A program made the position numbers and the translations under genes. From positions 496,001-560,000 of the forward strand of contig CAVYJN010000006.1 of assembly GCA_963768885.1 (NCBI GenBank): a stretch of 64,000 nt of DNA, written 5' to 3'. Positions 1-9,322 of the stretch are shown here, piece by piece; the first letter of the stretch is position 1; each line of letters opens with the position of its first letter. The DNA is from DASRIA01 sp963768885. GTDB taxonomy: Bacteria; Actinomycetota; Thermoleophilia; Solirubrobacterales; JBBDJG01. The notes under the pieces are model-generated. The model worked only from the letters and a program-made list of their open reading frames with translations. It was not told where the DNA came from and ran no database searches.

Positions 1-1
1 G

Positions 2-1225
2 ATCGGCGAGAAGCTCGTCGCGTGCACCCCGACCCAGCCCCGCCCGGAGGGCGATCCGCCGCCGCCCCCCCTGAAGAAGATCCCCGACGGGCAGGACGGT
101 GCGGGCCAGTACCTGCTGCCCGTGTCGAACACCGTCACGCCGGTCGGCGAGGACCTGATCCGCAGCGTGATGCGCCGCCCGTTCCGCGAGCGCTTCGCGA
201 TCATCCTCAACGAGTTCGGCGCCGGGCTCGCCGGTCGCGGAAAGGACCTCCGCCAGGTGATCCGGAGGGCCAACCCGGCGCTGCGCGAGCTGGACAAGGT
301 GCTCGCGATCCTCGCGCGCCAGAACAAGCTGCTCGCCCAGGGCTCGAAGGCCGGCGACCGCGTGCTCGCCGAGTGGGCGAAGGAGCGCAAGTCCGTCTCG
401 GAGGCGATCGTCAAGGGCAACATCGCCGCGCAGGCGACAGCCGAGCGGCGCGCCGACCTCGAGCGCAACTTCGAGCTGTTCCCGAAGTTCATCGAGGAGC
501 TCACCCCCACGATGCGGGCGCTCTACGAGATGACCGCGGAGATGACGCCGGTCGCGACCGACCTCAATGCGGTCGGTCCCGAGGTGAGCCGCATCATCGA
601 GGCGATCCAGCCCTTCTCGCGCGCGGGGATCCCGGCCTTCAAGACCCTCGGCGACACGGCCGACGTGGGCACGCAGGCGCTCCAGATCGCCGAGCCCACG
701 ATCAAGCTGCTGGGCGAATTCACCGACGACGCGGTCAGCCTGTCGACCAACCTCTCCAAGCTGCTCACGAGCCTGCGCGACGAGAACGGCATCAGGTACC
801 TGATGGACCTGATCTACAACATCGCGCTCTCCACGAACGGGTACGACGAGCTCGGCCACTACCTGCGCACGACGCTGCTCGCCGGCTGCAACTCGCTCGC
901 CACCGTCGTGAACCCGGCGTGCACCGCGAACTTCATCCTGGGCGCGAACTCCGCGAGCGCGTCGCGGGCGAAGCCGCGCACCGCGCTGGAGAAGATCCTC
1001 GCGGGCGATGACCCGGAGAAGGTGCTGCGCGGTTACGAGCGCCAGCAGCGCGTCGAGAAGCGGCGCGACACCGAGACGCAGAACGTCGCCGACAAGCAAG
1101 CGCAGGACCAGCAGGCGCCGGCCGGCCCGAAGGCTCCCGCGGGCGCCAAGCAGCCGCAGAACGACGCCCCCGCCGACCCCGACCAGGCGGTCCTCGACTA
1201 CCTCCTGGGAGGTGAGTCGAAGTGA
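2..1225 (+). CDS. MCE family (MlaD-domain) lipid-transport protein, 5' end outside window
   Basis: Substrate-binding subunit of an mce-type ABC lipid importer, which by family knowledge sits at the cell envelope and carries hydrophobic substrates to a YrbE permease. The open frame runs in from base 2, so the N-terminal membrane helix and most of the MlaD fold lie upstream. What remains (about 407 residues) starts at the end of the MlaD domain, passes through PVSNTVTPVGEDL and the RFAIILNEFGAGLAGRG stretch typical of actinobacterial Mce proteins, continues as a long helical region, and ends in a Lys/Gln/Pro-rich tail. A GTG at 122 could be taken for the start, but coding sequence clearly continues upstream of it. 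The stop overlaps the next start as GTGA, indicating translational coupling. Which mce letter it is cannot be told from here. Confidence 0.85.
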   Translation: MGEKLVACTPTQPRPEGDPPPPPLKKIPDGQDGAGQYLLPVSNTVTPVGEDLIRSVMRRPFRERFAIILNEFGAGLAGRGKDLRQVIRRANPALRELDKVLAILARQNKLLAQGSKAGDRVLAEWAKERKSVSEAIVKGNIAAQATAERRADLERNFELFPKFIEELTPTMRALYEMTAEMTPVATDLNAVGPEVSRIIEAIQPFSRAGIPAFKTLGDTADVGTQALQIAEPTIKLLGEFTDDAVSLSTNLSKLLTSLRDENGIRYLMDLIYNIALSTNGYDELGHYLRTTLLAGCNSLATVVNPACTANFILGANSASASRAKPRTALEKILAGDDPEKVLRGYERQQRVEKRRDTETQNVADKQAQDQQAPAGPKAPAGAKQPQNDAPADPDQAVLDYLLGGESK

Positions 1226-2679
1226 CGCGGCGGCGCGGCGCGACCGCGATCGCATCGAACCCGGTCCTGGTGGGGGTCGCGACGACCCTCGTGATCGTCG
1301 TCGCCATCTTCCTCGCCTACAACGCGAACCAGGGCCTGCCGTGGGTGCCGACCTACCGCCTTGCAGCCGAGGTCCCGGTCGCGAGCAGCCTCGTGGAGGG
1401 CAATGAGGTCCGGATCGGCGGCCTGCGCGTCGGGGTGATCGACAAGATCACGCCGGTCCAGCAGGCGGACGGCTCGGTCAACGCGAAGCTCGACCTGAAG
1501 CTCGAGACGCGGATCAAGCCGGTGCCGGCGGACTCGACGATCATGGTCAGGCCCCGCTCGGCGCTCGGCCTCAAGTACCTCGAGCTGACGCGTGGGAACT
1601 CCGCGGAGGGCTTTCCCGAGGGCGGCACGATCCCGCTCGCGAACGCGACGCCCGAGCCCGTCGAGTTCGACGAGTTCTTCAACATGTGGGACGAGCGGAC
1701 GCGCATCGGCAACCAGCAGAACCTGCGCGGCTTCGGCGATGCCTTCGCGGGGCGCGGCGCGGACCTCAACCGCGCGCTCGGCGAGTTCGTGCCCCTGCTC
1801 CAGAACGCGGTGCCGGTGCTCACGAACATCGCGTCCCCGGAGACGAACTTCAAGCGCTTCTTCGCCTCGCAGGCACGGGCCGCGATCATCACGGAGCCCG
1901 TCGCGGTGCAGCTCGGCGAGCTGTGGTCGAACCTCGCGCTGACGCTCGGCGCGTTTGCCGACGTGGCGCGCCCGTTCATCCAGGACACGATCAGCAAGGG
2001 TCCGGGCGGGCAGGAGACGTTCATCGAGGAGGCGCCCAAGCTGCGGCCCTTCTTCCGCTTGACGGGTGAGTTCTTCGGCGAGCTGAAGCCCGGCACCAGC
2101 GCCCTGCGCGGCTCCGCCGACACGCTCGCAAGCGGGTTCGAGCGCGGCGTCAAGGGCCTCCAGGGCTCGCCCGGCCTGAACCGCCGCCTGACCGTCTTCC
2201 TGGGCGACCTCGAGGACTTCGCGAACGACCCGATCGTCCCGATCGGGTTCAAGGACCTGATCCAGACGGTCAAGGCGCTCGACCCGCTGCTCAGCCAGGT
2301 CACGCCCGCGCAGACCGTCTGCAACTACATGGCGCTGTTCTTCCGCAACGCCGCGAGCATCCTCAGCGACGGCGACTCGAACGGCACGTGGCTGCGGTTC
2401 ATGGTGATCACGACTCCCGTCGCGCCCGACGGCGGGCCGGCGCCGAACGGCGAGGGCGGCCCGTCCGCCGCGACGGCGAACGGCGGCGGACGCCTGATCA
2501 CCGGGTTCGACCCCAACTTCCTGCACGTGAACGCGTACCCCAACACGGCCTCGCCGGGGCAGACGCGTGAGTGCGAGGCGGGGAACGAGACCTACGCGCG
2601 CAACAAGCAGGCGATCGGCAACGTGCCCGGCAACCAGGGCACCGAGACCGACGAGCAGGGCAAGGAGCAGTCGCCCTGA
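1222..2679 (+). CDS. MCE family (MlaD-domain) protein, second of five
   Basis: Mce subunit of 485 residues. An N-terminal membrane helix (about residues 16-34, VLVGVATTLVIVVAIFLAY) is followed by the MlaD domain (about 40-125) with the VRIGGLRVGVIDKI core and the ALGLKYLEL strand typical of Mce proteins. A long helical domain and a Gly/Pro-rich tail follow. The GTG start overlaps the previous stop (GTGA) and the stop overlaps the next start (ATGA), so it is in the middle of a coupled operon. The protein presumably joins the other Mce subunits in a hexameric lipid channel; that is family knowledge, not visible here. No charge or length anomaly was seen. Confidence 0.88.
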   Translation: MTRRRGATAIASNPVLVGVATTLVIVVAIFLAYNANQGLPWVPTYRLAAEVPVASSLVEGNEVRIGGLRVGVIDKITPVQQADGSVNAKLDLKLETRIKPVPADSTIMVRPRSALGLKYLELTRGNSAEGFPEGGTIPLANATPEPVEFDEFFNMWDERTRIGNQQNLRGFGDAFAGRGADLNRALGEFVPLLQNAVPVLTNIASPETNFKRFFASQARAAIITEPVAVQLGELWSNLALTLGAFADVARPFIQDTISKGPGGQETFIEEAPKLRPFFRLTGEFFGELKPGTSALRGSADTLASGFERGVKGLQGSPGLNRRLTVFLGDLEDFANDPIVPIGFKDLIQTVKALDPLLSQVTPAQTVCNYMALFFRNAASILSDGDSNGTWLRFMVITTPVAPDGGPAPNGEGGPSAATANGGGRLITGFDPNFLHVNAYPNTASPGQTRECEAGNETYARNKQAIGNVPGNQGTETDEQGKEQSP

Positions 2680-4175
2680 TGTCGGCCACGACCGGGAACC
2701 GGATCGTCCCGCGGCGGCTGCGCGGTCGCATGAACCCGCTGCGCGCGGGCGCGATCGCGCTGGTGATCATCGTCATCGCCACGTGGCTCGCGTTCACCAA
2801 GGAGCTGCCGTGGCACGACCCGTTCCGCTTCGACGCCGTGTTCCAGACGTCGAACAACGTGCGCCTCGACTCTCCCGTCCGCATCGCCGGCGTGAACGTC
2901 GGCAAGGTCGTCAAGATCGACCGCGACGAGGGTTCCAACATGGTCAAGGTCACGATGGAGATGGACGAGGCCGGGCTTCCGATCCACAAGGACGCGACCG
3001 CCAAGATCAGGTCGCGCATCTTCCTCGAGGGCAACTTCTTCGTGGAGCTGACCCCGGGCACGCCGAACGCCGCGAAGGTCGGCGACGGGGACACGATCCC
3101 GGTCACGCAGACGTCGACGCCGGTGCAGCTCGACGAGTTGCTGACGGCGCTTCAGACGAACGACCGCGAGTCGCTCCAGGACCTGCTGATCGGCCTCGGC
3201 GACGGTCTCACGCGCAAGCCCAGCGCCGCGGACGATGCCGACCAGGACCCGTCCGTGCGCGGCGAATCCGCGGCGCAGTCGCTGAACGACAGCATCACCA
3301 GCGCGCCGGCGTCGCTGAAGGGCTCCGCGCAGGTCAACAAGGCGCTGCTGGGCACCGAGCCGCGCGACCTCTCCAAGCTGATCATCGGTCTCGACAAGGT
3401 CGCGACCGCGCTCGGCGCGAACGAGGAGCAGCTCAAGGACCTCATCACGAACTTCAACCGCTTCTTCGCCATTTTCGCCGCGGAGCAGAGCAGCCTGACG
3501 AAGTCGATCGGCCTGCTCGGGCCCACGCTCGAGAACGCCGAGATTGCGCTCGTCAGCCTGAACGCGGCGCTGCCCGACATCGAGGGCTTCGCGCACGACC
3601 TGATCCCGGGCGTGGAGGAGACCCCCGCGACGATCGCCGCGGTCACGCCCTGGATCTCGCAGGCGCGGCTGCTGTTCTCCAAGCCGGAGCTCGGCATCCT
3701 GCTCGGCGACGTGCAGCCGGCGATGGATGCCTTCGCCCACGTCGTGAACGACTCCTTCGACCTGTTCGAGCAGACGAACCTCACGAGCAAGTGCTTCAAC
3801 GACGTGATCCTCCCGACCGGCGACACCGTGATCCAGGACGGCACCAACACGACGGGCGCGTCCGTGTTCAAGGAGTTCTGGTACACGATGGTGGCCTTCG
3901 CGAGCGACGCGCAGGGCTTCGACGGAAACGGCTCCTACACCCGCACCGCGACGGGCGGCGGCGACATCCTGATCCGCACGGGCAAGCTCTCGGACCGCCC
4001 GAAGAACCGCGACGTCCTCTACGGCCACGCGCTCAACCCGCCGCTCGGGACCCGCCCGAAGCGCCCGTCGAGCAAGCCGCCCTACAAGACCAGCGTCGAC
4101 TGCTACAAGAACGCGAAGCCCAACCTCAACGGCCCCGCCGCCGCGGCCGGGCCCCCGGACAAGGTGGGCAAGTGA
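2679..4175 (+). CDS. MCE family (MlaD-domain) protein, third of five
   Basis: A 498-residue Mce subunit. The ATG at 2679 is chosen because it overlaps the preceding stop (ATGA) and is followed by a basic N-terminus and a membrane helix (GAIALVIIVIATWLAFT, about residues 23-39). The MlaD domain follows with VRIAGVNVGKVVKI and EGNFFVELTPG signatures, then a long helical region containing the Asn-rich stretch around ITNFNRFFAIFAAEQ, and a C-terminal segment with two Cys (KCFND, DCYKN) that could pair outside the cell. An open frame extends 36 codons further upstream but lies inside the previous gene. The stop overlaps the next GTG start (GTGA). Lipid specificity is unknown. Confidence 0.88.
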   Translation: MSATTGNRIVPRRLRGRMNPLRAGAIALVIIVIATWLAFTKELPWHDPFRFDAVFQTSNNVRLDSPVRIAGVNVGKVVKIDRDEGSNMVKVTMEMDEAGLPIHKDATAKIRSRIFLEGNFFVELTPGTPNAAKVGDGDTIPVTQTSTPVQLDELLTALQTNDRESLQDLLIGLGDGLTRKPSAADDADQDPSVRGESAAQSLNDSITSAPASLKGSAQVNKALLGTEPRDLSKLIIGLDKVATALGANEEQLKDLITNFNRFFAIFAAEQSSLTKSIGLLGPTLENAEIALVSLNAALPDIEGFAHDLIPGVEETPATIAAVTPWISQARLLFSKPELGILLGDVQPAMDAFAHVVNDSFDLFEQTNLTSKCFNDVILPTGDTVIQDGTNTTGASVFKEFWYTMVAFASDAQGFDGNGSYTRTATGGGDILIRTGKLSDRPKNRDVLYGHALNPPLGTRPKRPSSKPPYKTSVDCYKNAKPNLNGPAAAAGPPDKVGK

Positions 4176-5488
4176 GACTCGCGATCCAGAAGAACCTGCG
4201 CGAGTTCATCGCGGTGATCGTGATGGTGATCCTGGCGCTGATCGTGGGCGGCTACATCCTCTCCAACCAGCGCTTCTACCTGCCCGCCTGGGTGCCCGTG
4301 CTGGGCACCGACTTCTTCGAGCTGAAGGCGGAGTTCTCGACCGCGCAGTCGGTCACCCCGGGTCAGGGCCAGACCGTCAACATCGCGGGGGTCGCCGTCG
4401 GGGAGATCAAGGCCGTCGACCTCGTGGACGGCCGCGCGGTCGTGACGATGTCGATCCGCCAGAAGTACTCCGACATGATCAAACCGGACGCGACGATGCT
4501 CCTGCGCCCGAAGACGGGCCTCAAGGACATGGTGATCGAGATGGACCCGGGCACGCAGACCGTGCCGGCGGTCAAAGAGGGCTACACGATCCCCGTCGAG
4601 CAGACGGACCCGGACGTCAACCTCGACGAGATCCTCGCGAGCCTCGATCGCGACACGCGTGACTACTTGCGGCTGCTGGTGGCCGGAGGCGGCGAGGGAC
4701 TGAAGAACAACGGCCGGGCCTTCGCGAACGCCTTCCGGCGCCTCGACCCGCTCAGCCGCGACACCGCGAAGCTCACCGGCGAGCTGAGCAAGCGCCGCCG
4801 GAACCTCGCGCGCCTGATCCACAACCTCCAGACCCTGGTCACGGAGGTCGGCACGAAGGACAAGGAGCTCTCCGAGCTCGTCGTTTCCCAGAACGCGGTC
4901 TTCGAGGCCTTCGCGAACCAGGACCAGAACCTGCGCCAGTTCCTGCGCCAGCTGCCGACCGCGCTCCAGACCACCAACAAGGCCCTGGTCCAGTCCACCG
5001 AGCTGACCGATCAGCTCGGCCCGGCACTTGCCGAGCTGCGCCCCGGGGCGCGGGCGCTCGCGCCGGCGCAGCGCTCCCAGCGCCCGTTCGCGCGCCAGAC
5101 GATCCCGCCGATCAAGAACCAGATCCGCCCGTTCGCGAAGGCGGCCCAGCCGTCGGCCGCGGCGCTGAAGCCGGCGATGCAGGACTTCGCGAAGGTCACG
5201 CCCAAGCTCGCGACCACCTTCGACGTGCTGAACGAGCTGCTGAACGCGCTCACCTACAACCCGAAGGGCAGCGCCCAGGAGGGCTACCTGTTCTGGGCGT
5301 ACTGGCTGAACCACATCGGGGCTTCGGTGTACACGACCCAGGACGCGCACGGCCTGATCAGGCGGGGCATCATCTTCACGGACTGCATCGCGCTCGGCGC
5401 GCTCGAGGCGACCAGGAAGCTGGACGCGCAGCTCGGCACGCTGATCGACCTCTCGAACTTCGCGTCCAAGCAGGAGGCGTGCGGCTAG
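4172..5488 (+). CDS. MCE family (MlaD-domain) protein, fourth of five
   Basis: A 438-residue Mce subunit starting at GTG 4172, which overlaps the previous TGA. It has a basic N-terminus, a membrane helix (FIAVIVMVILALIVGGYIL, about residues 12-30), an MlaD domain (VNIAGVAVGEIKAV; TGLKDMVIEMDPG), and a long predicted helical needle region rich in Gln, Leu and Arg. Unlike its neighbours it has little low-complexity tail and ends SKQEACG. The start is placed deep inside a much longer open frame because the upstream part is the other-frame reading of the previous gene. It is separated by 3 bases from the next gene, so co-transcription is near certain. Confidence 0.87.
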   Translation: MRLAIQKNLREFIAVIVMVILALIVGGYILSNQRFYLPAWVPVLGTDFFELKAEFSTAQSVTPGQGQTVNIAGVAVGEIKAVDLVDGRAVVTMSIRQKYSDMIKPDATMLLRPKTGLKDMVIEMDPGTQTVPAVKEGYTIPVEQTDPDVNLDEILASLDRDTRDYLRLLVAGGGEGLKNNGRAFANAFRRLDPLSRDTAKLTGELSKRRRNLARLIHNLQTLVTEVGTKDKELSELVVSQNAVFEAFANQDQNLRQFLRQLPTALQTTNKALVQSTELTDQLGPALAELRPGARALAPAQRSQRPFARQTIPPIKNQIRPFAKAAQPSAAALKPAMQDFAKVTPKLATTFDVLNELLNALTYNPKGSAQEGYLFWAYWLNHIGASVYTTQDAHGLIRRGIIFTDCIALGALEATRKLDAQLGTLIDLSNFASKQEACG

Positions 5489-5491
5489 GCG

Positions 5492-6977
5492 ATGGTCAAA
5501 CAGGCTCCGACACTCGGCCGCATCCTCGTCATGTCGATCTTCACGCTGTCGTGCTTCGGCCTGCTGCTCTATCTGTGGTCCGCCTTCGGCGGCCCGGTCC
5601 CGCTGAAGCCGCACGGCTACCGCTTCAACGCCTCGTTCCTGGAGGCCACGCAGCTCGCGCAGGAGGCCGACGTGCGCATCTCGGGCGTGAACGTCGGCAA
5701 GGTCAAGAAGATCGACCTCAGCGACGACGGCCGCACCGACGCGACGATCGAGCTCGACGACAAGTACGCGCCGATCCCGCAGGACTCACGCGCGATCCTC
5801 AGGCAGAAGACGCTGCTCGGGGAGACCTACGTGGAGCTCACGCCGGGCTCGAAGACGACGCCGGACATTCCCGAGGGCGGGCGACTCGAGACGGCGCAGG
5901 TGGCGCCGACCGTCGAGCTCGACGAGATCCTGCGGGCGTTCGACAAGCCGACGCGCGAGGCCTTCCAGGTGTGGCAGCAGGACCTCGGCAAGGGCATCGT
6001 GAACCAGGGCGCCGGGTTCTCGGAGTTCCTCGGCGTGCTGCCCGCGTTCGCCGAGGACACGGACAAGGTCGTGAAGATCCTCAACTCCCAGGAGCGGGCC
6101 GTGCGCGAGGGGATCAAGAACACCGGCGTCGTGTTCGACGCGCTCACCGAGCGTGGCGACCAGCTCTCGCAGTGGATCGACAACTCCAACAACCTGCTGC
6201 GGACCACCGGTCAACGTGACGACAGCCTCCGCGCCCTCTTCCGGGCGTTCCCGACCTTCATCGACGAGTCGAGCACCACGTTGCGCGCGCTCGGCGCCTA
6301 TGCGGAGAACACCGAGCCGCTGCTGCGCCAGCTGATGCCGGCCGGGAGGCAGCTCTCCAACTTCCTGATCCAGGCGGCCGCGATCTCGGACAACTTCAAC
6401 GAGTTCTTCATCGGGCTCAACCGCGTGATCCCGGCCTCGATCGAGGGCCTGCCGGCGTCGTCGCGCTTCCTCGACGACACGCGGAACCTGTTCGTGCAGC
6501 TCGACCCGGTCCTGCGCAACTTCAACCCGTTCTTCGAGTATCTCTCGATGTTCAAGCGCGAGATCGCGGCGATGCTCGCGAACGACACGGCGGTCACCCA
6601 GGCGACCGACCAGATCGGCGCAGGACAGGGTCCACTACCTGCGGCTCACGAGCCCGGTCAACCCCGAGGCGCTCGCCACCTACCCGCAGCGCCAGGGCTG
6701 GCACCGCGGGAACCCGTACTTCAAGCCCGGCACGTATGACCAGATCAAGGGCGGTCTGCCCGTGCTCGACCCGGATCTCTGCTTCACGAACGGCTTCCCC
6801 GCGCTCGGCCCGTCCACGGCCAGCATGCCCGAGGAGCTGCGCAACCGGATCCTGCTGTACGCGCTGAACAGCGGCAACACGGTCGCGCCGCCGTGCCGCA
6901 AGCAGAGCCCCTTCTCGTTCGGCGGACGCACCACCGACTACCCGCAGGTCACCGAGACCCCGAAGCCCAGCCCGTAG
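5492..6977 (+). CDS. MCE family (MlaD-domain) protein, fifth of five, frameshifted near 6617
   Basis: Last Mce subunit of the run. An N-terminal membrane helix (ILVMSIFTLSCFGLLLYLW) is followed by the MlaD domain (VRISGVNVGKVKKI; KTLLGETYVELTPG) and a helical region. The frame that opens at ATG 5492 loses similarity at about 6617 and continues in the frame one base later as QDRVHYLRLTSPVNPEAL, a motif common near the C-terminus of this Mce class, reading on to a stop at 6977. One extra base at about 6617 explains this. Without it the first frame runs to a false stop at 6739. A sequence error is more likely than a real mutation given similar breaks elsewhere. This ends the mce run; the next gene has its own ribosome site. 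Confidence 0.82.
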
Positions 6978-6986
6978 TCCGCGCTC

Positions 6987-7011
6987 CCAGCGACGCTGAT
7001 AGATTCGCTGG
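6987..7011 (+). terminator. Short inverted repeat between mce run and gapA, possible weak terminator
   Basis: A perfect 7-bp inverted repeat (CCAGCGA / TCGCTGG) with an 11-base loop lies just after the last mce stop. There is no T-run, so Rho-independent termination is doubtful; it could equally be an element of the gapA leader. Confidence 0.3.
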
Positions 7012-7062
7012 TCGGGGGTACGCAACCCACGTCACGATGCGAGCTATCTGCAGGAGGATTGC

Positions 7063-8088
7063 ATGTCGGTAAAGGTCGGGATCAACGGCTTCGGCCGGAT
7101 CGGGAGGAACTTCTTCCGGGCGGCCTGGGAGCGCCAGGCCGACATCGAGGTGGTGGCCGTGAACGACATCACCGACCCCCACACGCTGGCGCACCTGATC
7201 AAGTACGACTCCACGCTCGGCCCCTTCCCCGGGCAGGTCGAGTCCAGGGACGACGCGATGGCCTTCGACGGCCAGGAGGTGAAGGTGCTGGCCGAGCGCG
7301 ACCCGGCAAAGCTGCCGTGGGGCGACCTCGGCGCGGAGGTCGTGATCGAGTCGACCGGGTTGTTCGTCGACCGCGCGAGCGCCTCGAAGCACCTCGAGGC
7401 CGGCGCCGACAAGGTGATCATCTCCGCGCCCGCGAAGGACCCGGACGTGACGGTCGTGCTCGGCGTCAACTTCGAGGACGCCTACGACGCGAAGGAGCAC
7501 CGCATCATCTCGAACGCCTCGTGCACGACGAACTGCCTCGCGCCGGTGGCGAAGATCCTCAACGACGGCATCGGCGTGCACCACGGGCTGATGACCACAA
7601 TCCATGCCTACACGGCCGACCAGCGCCTCCAGGACATGCCGCACAAGGACCTGCGCCGCGCGCGGGCCGCCGCGATCAACCTGATCCCGACCTCGACAGG
7701 CGCCGCGAAGGCGATCGGCATCGTCATCCCGGAGATGGACGGCAAGCTCAACGGCATCTCGGTCCGCGCCCCTGTGCCGACCGGCTCGGTCGTCGACCTC
7801 GTTTGCGAGGTCGAGCGCGAGACGTCCATCGAGGAGGTCAACTCGCTGTTCGAGGGGCAGTGCGACAAGGGCCGCTACGAGGGCATCATCAGGCACACCG
7901 ACGACCCGATCGTCTCGACCGACATCAACAAGTCGCCCTACTCGGCCGTCTTCGACTCGAAGCTCACGATGGTCACCGACGGCACCCTGGTCAAGGTCGT
8001 GGCCTGGTACGACAACGAGTGGGGCTACTCGTGCCGCCTGGTCGACCTCGCGCAGCGGGTTCGCGCGTCGCAGCCGGCGCTCGCCTAG
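7063..8088 (+). CDS. gapA: Type I glyceraldehyde-3-phosphate dehydrogenase
   Basis: Converts glyceraldehyde-3-phosphate, NAD+ and phosphate to 1,3-bisphosphoglycerate in cytosolic glycolysis. The 341 residues match the usual family length. The N-terminus carries the NAD-binding GINGFGRIGRNFFR motif, the catalytic Cys is in SNASCTTNCLAPV (about residue 150), and the conserved TSTGAAKA and WYDNEWGYSCR blocks are present. The ATG at 7063 has a strong AGGAGG site at 7052-7057. It heads a four-gene glycolytic cluster with pgk, tpiA and gpmI, the closest junction being 4 bases before pgk. No anomaly seen. Confidence 0.97.
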   Translation: MSVKVGINGFGRIGRNFFRAAWERQADIEVVAVNDITDPHTLAHLIKYDSTLGPFPGQVESRDDAMAFDGQEVKVLAERDPAKLPWGDLGAEVVIESTGLFVDRASASKHLEAGADKVIISAPAKDPDVTVVLGVNFEDAYDAKEHRIISNASCTTNCLAPVAKILNDGIGVHHGLMTTIHAYTADQRLQDMPHKDLRRARAAAINLIPTSTGAAKAIGIVIPEMDGKLNGISVRAPVPTGSVVDLVCEVERETSIEEVNSLFEGQCDKGRYEGIIRHTDDPIVSTDINKSPYSAVFDSKLTMVTDGTLVKVVAWYDNEWGYSCRLVDLAQRVRASQPALA

Positions 8089-8092
8089 CCCG

Positions 8093-9322
8093 GTGCAGGC
8101 GTCGGGCCCGGGCGCCGCGCGGGCAGTGTTCCCGAAGAAGACGATCCGCGACATCCGCGCCGCCGGCCGCCGCGTGCTGGTGCGGGTGGACTTCAACGTG
8201 CCGCTCGCGGGCGACGGCGCCCAGCGCACGGTCGCCGACGACGGTCGCATCCGGGCGGCGCTGCCGACCATCGACCATCTGCGCGGCGAGGGGGCGAAGC
8301 TCGTGCTCGTTTCGCACCTCGGGCGGCCGCAGGGCCCGGACCCGGCGCTGTCGATGAAGCCGGTGTCCGACCGGCTCGCGGAGCTGACCGGCGCGCCCGT
8401 GCGCCAGGCGCCCGCCGTCGTGGGACCGGAGGTCGAGCACCTGGCGCGCGAGACCGGCGAGGGCGAGATCCTCGTGCTCGAGAACAGCCGCTTCGAGCCC
8501 GGCGAGACCAAGAACGACCCGGCGCTGGCCGACGCGCTCGCCCGCATCGGCGAGGTCTACGTGGACGACGCCTTCGGCGCGGCGCACCGCGCGCACGCGA
8601 CCACCGAGGGCGTCGCCCGGCGCCTGCGCCCCGCGGTCGCGGGCTTCCTGCTCGAACGGGAGGTGACGGTGCTGTCCGGGCTGCTCGCCGACCCGGAGCG
8701 GCCGGTCGTCGTGATCCTCGGCGGCGCGAAGGTGACGGACAAGATCGGGGTGATCGAGCGCTTCCTCGAGGTCGCCGACGCGATCCTGATCGGCGGGGCG
8801 ATGTGCTTCAGCTTCTTTCGCGCGACGGGGCGGCCGACCGGCGACTCGCTCGTCGAGGAAGAGGGGATCGCGCTCGCCAAGCGGGCGCTCGATCGTGCGC
8901 GGGAGTCGGGCTGCCGCCTCGAGCTGCCCTCCGACCTCGTACTCGCGGACCGCTTCGCCGCCGACGCGCAGGTACGAGGGTCCGACGGCGCGGACGTGCC
9001 GGACGGCTGGATGGGCCTCGACATCGGCCCACGGACGTGCGAGGCCTACGCGCGCGAGATCGGAGAGGCCCGCACGGTCTTCTGGAACGGCCCGATGGGA
9101 GCCTTCGAGATGGAGCCGTTCGCGGCGGGCACGCGGGCGGTCGCCGAGGCGGTTGCCGCATGCGACGGCACGACCGTCGTGGGCGGCGGCGACTCGGCGG
9201 CGGCACTCGAGCGATTCGGGCTCGCCGGCTCGGTCACCCACCTGTCCACCGGCGGAGGGGCGTCGCTCGAGCTGCTCGAGGGCAAGCCCCTGCCGGGAGT
9301 CGAGGTGCTCGATGACCGGTGA
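8093..9322 (+). CDS. pgk: Phosphoglycerate kinase
   Basis: Transfers phosphate from 1,3-bisphosphoglycerate to ADP. Conserved blocks are all visible: RVDFNVPL near the N-terminus, SHLGRPQG, the GGAKVTDKIGVIERFL hinge region, and the C-terminal nucleotide site VVGGGDSAAALERFG with THLSTGGGASLE. The family normally begins just before KKTIRDI, so the true start may be the GTG at 8126 (11 codons in) rather than the GTG at 8093; neither has a clear ribosome site. It follows gapA by 4 bases and its 3' end overlaps tpiA by 11 bases, consistent with an operon. Confidence 0.96.
   Translation: MQASGPGAARAVFPKKTIRDIRAAGRRVLVRVDFNVPLAGDGAQRTVADDGRIRAALPTIDHLRGEGAKLVLVSHLGRPQGPDPALSMKPVSDRLAELTGAPVRQAPAVVGPEVEHLARETGEGEILVLENSRFEPGETKNDPALADALARIGEVYVDDAFGAAHRAHATTEGVARRLRPAVAGFLLEREVTVLSGLLADPERPVVVILGGAKVTDKIGVIERFLEVADAILIGGAMCFSFFRATGRPTGDSLVEEEGIALAKRALDRARESGCRLELPSDLVLADRFAADAQVRGSDGADVPDGWMGLDIGPRTCEAYAREIGEARTVFWNGPMGAFEMEPFAAGTRAVAEAVAACDGTTVVGGGDSAAALERFGLAGSVTHLSTGGGASLELLEGKPLPGVEVLDDR

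Noticed and set aside
2567..4171. N-terminal extension of the fourth mce gene
   Set aside because: The frame is open but is the out-of-frame reading of the third mce gene; the membrane helix starts just after GTG 4172.
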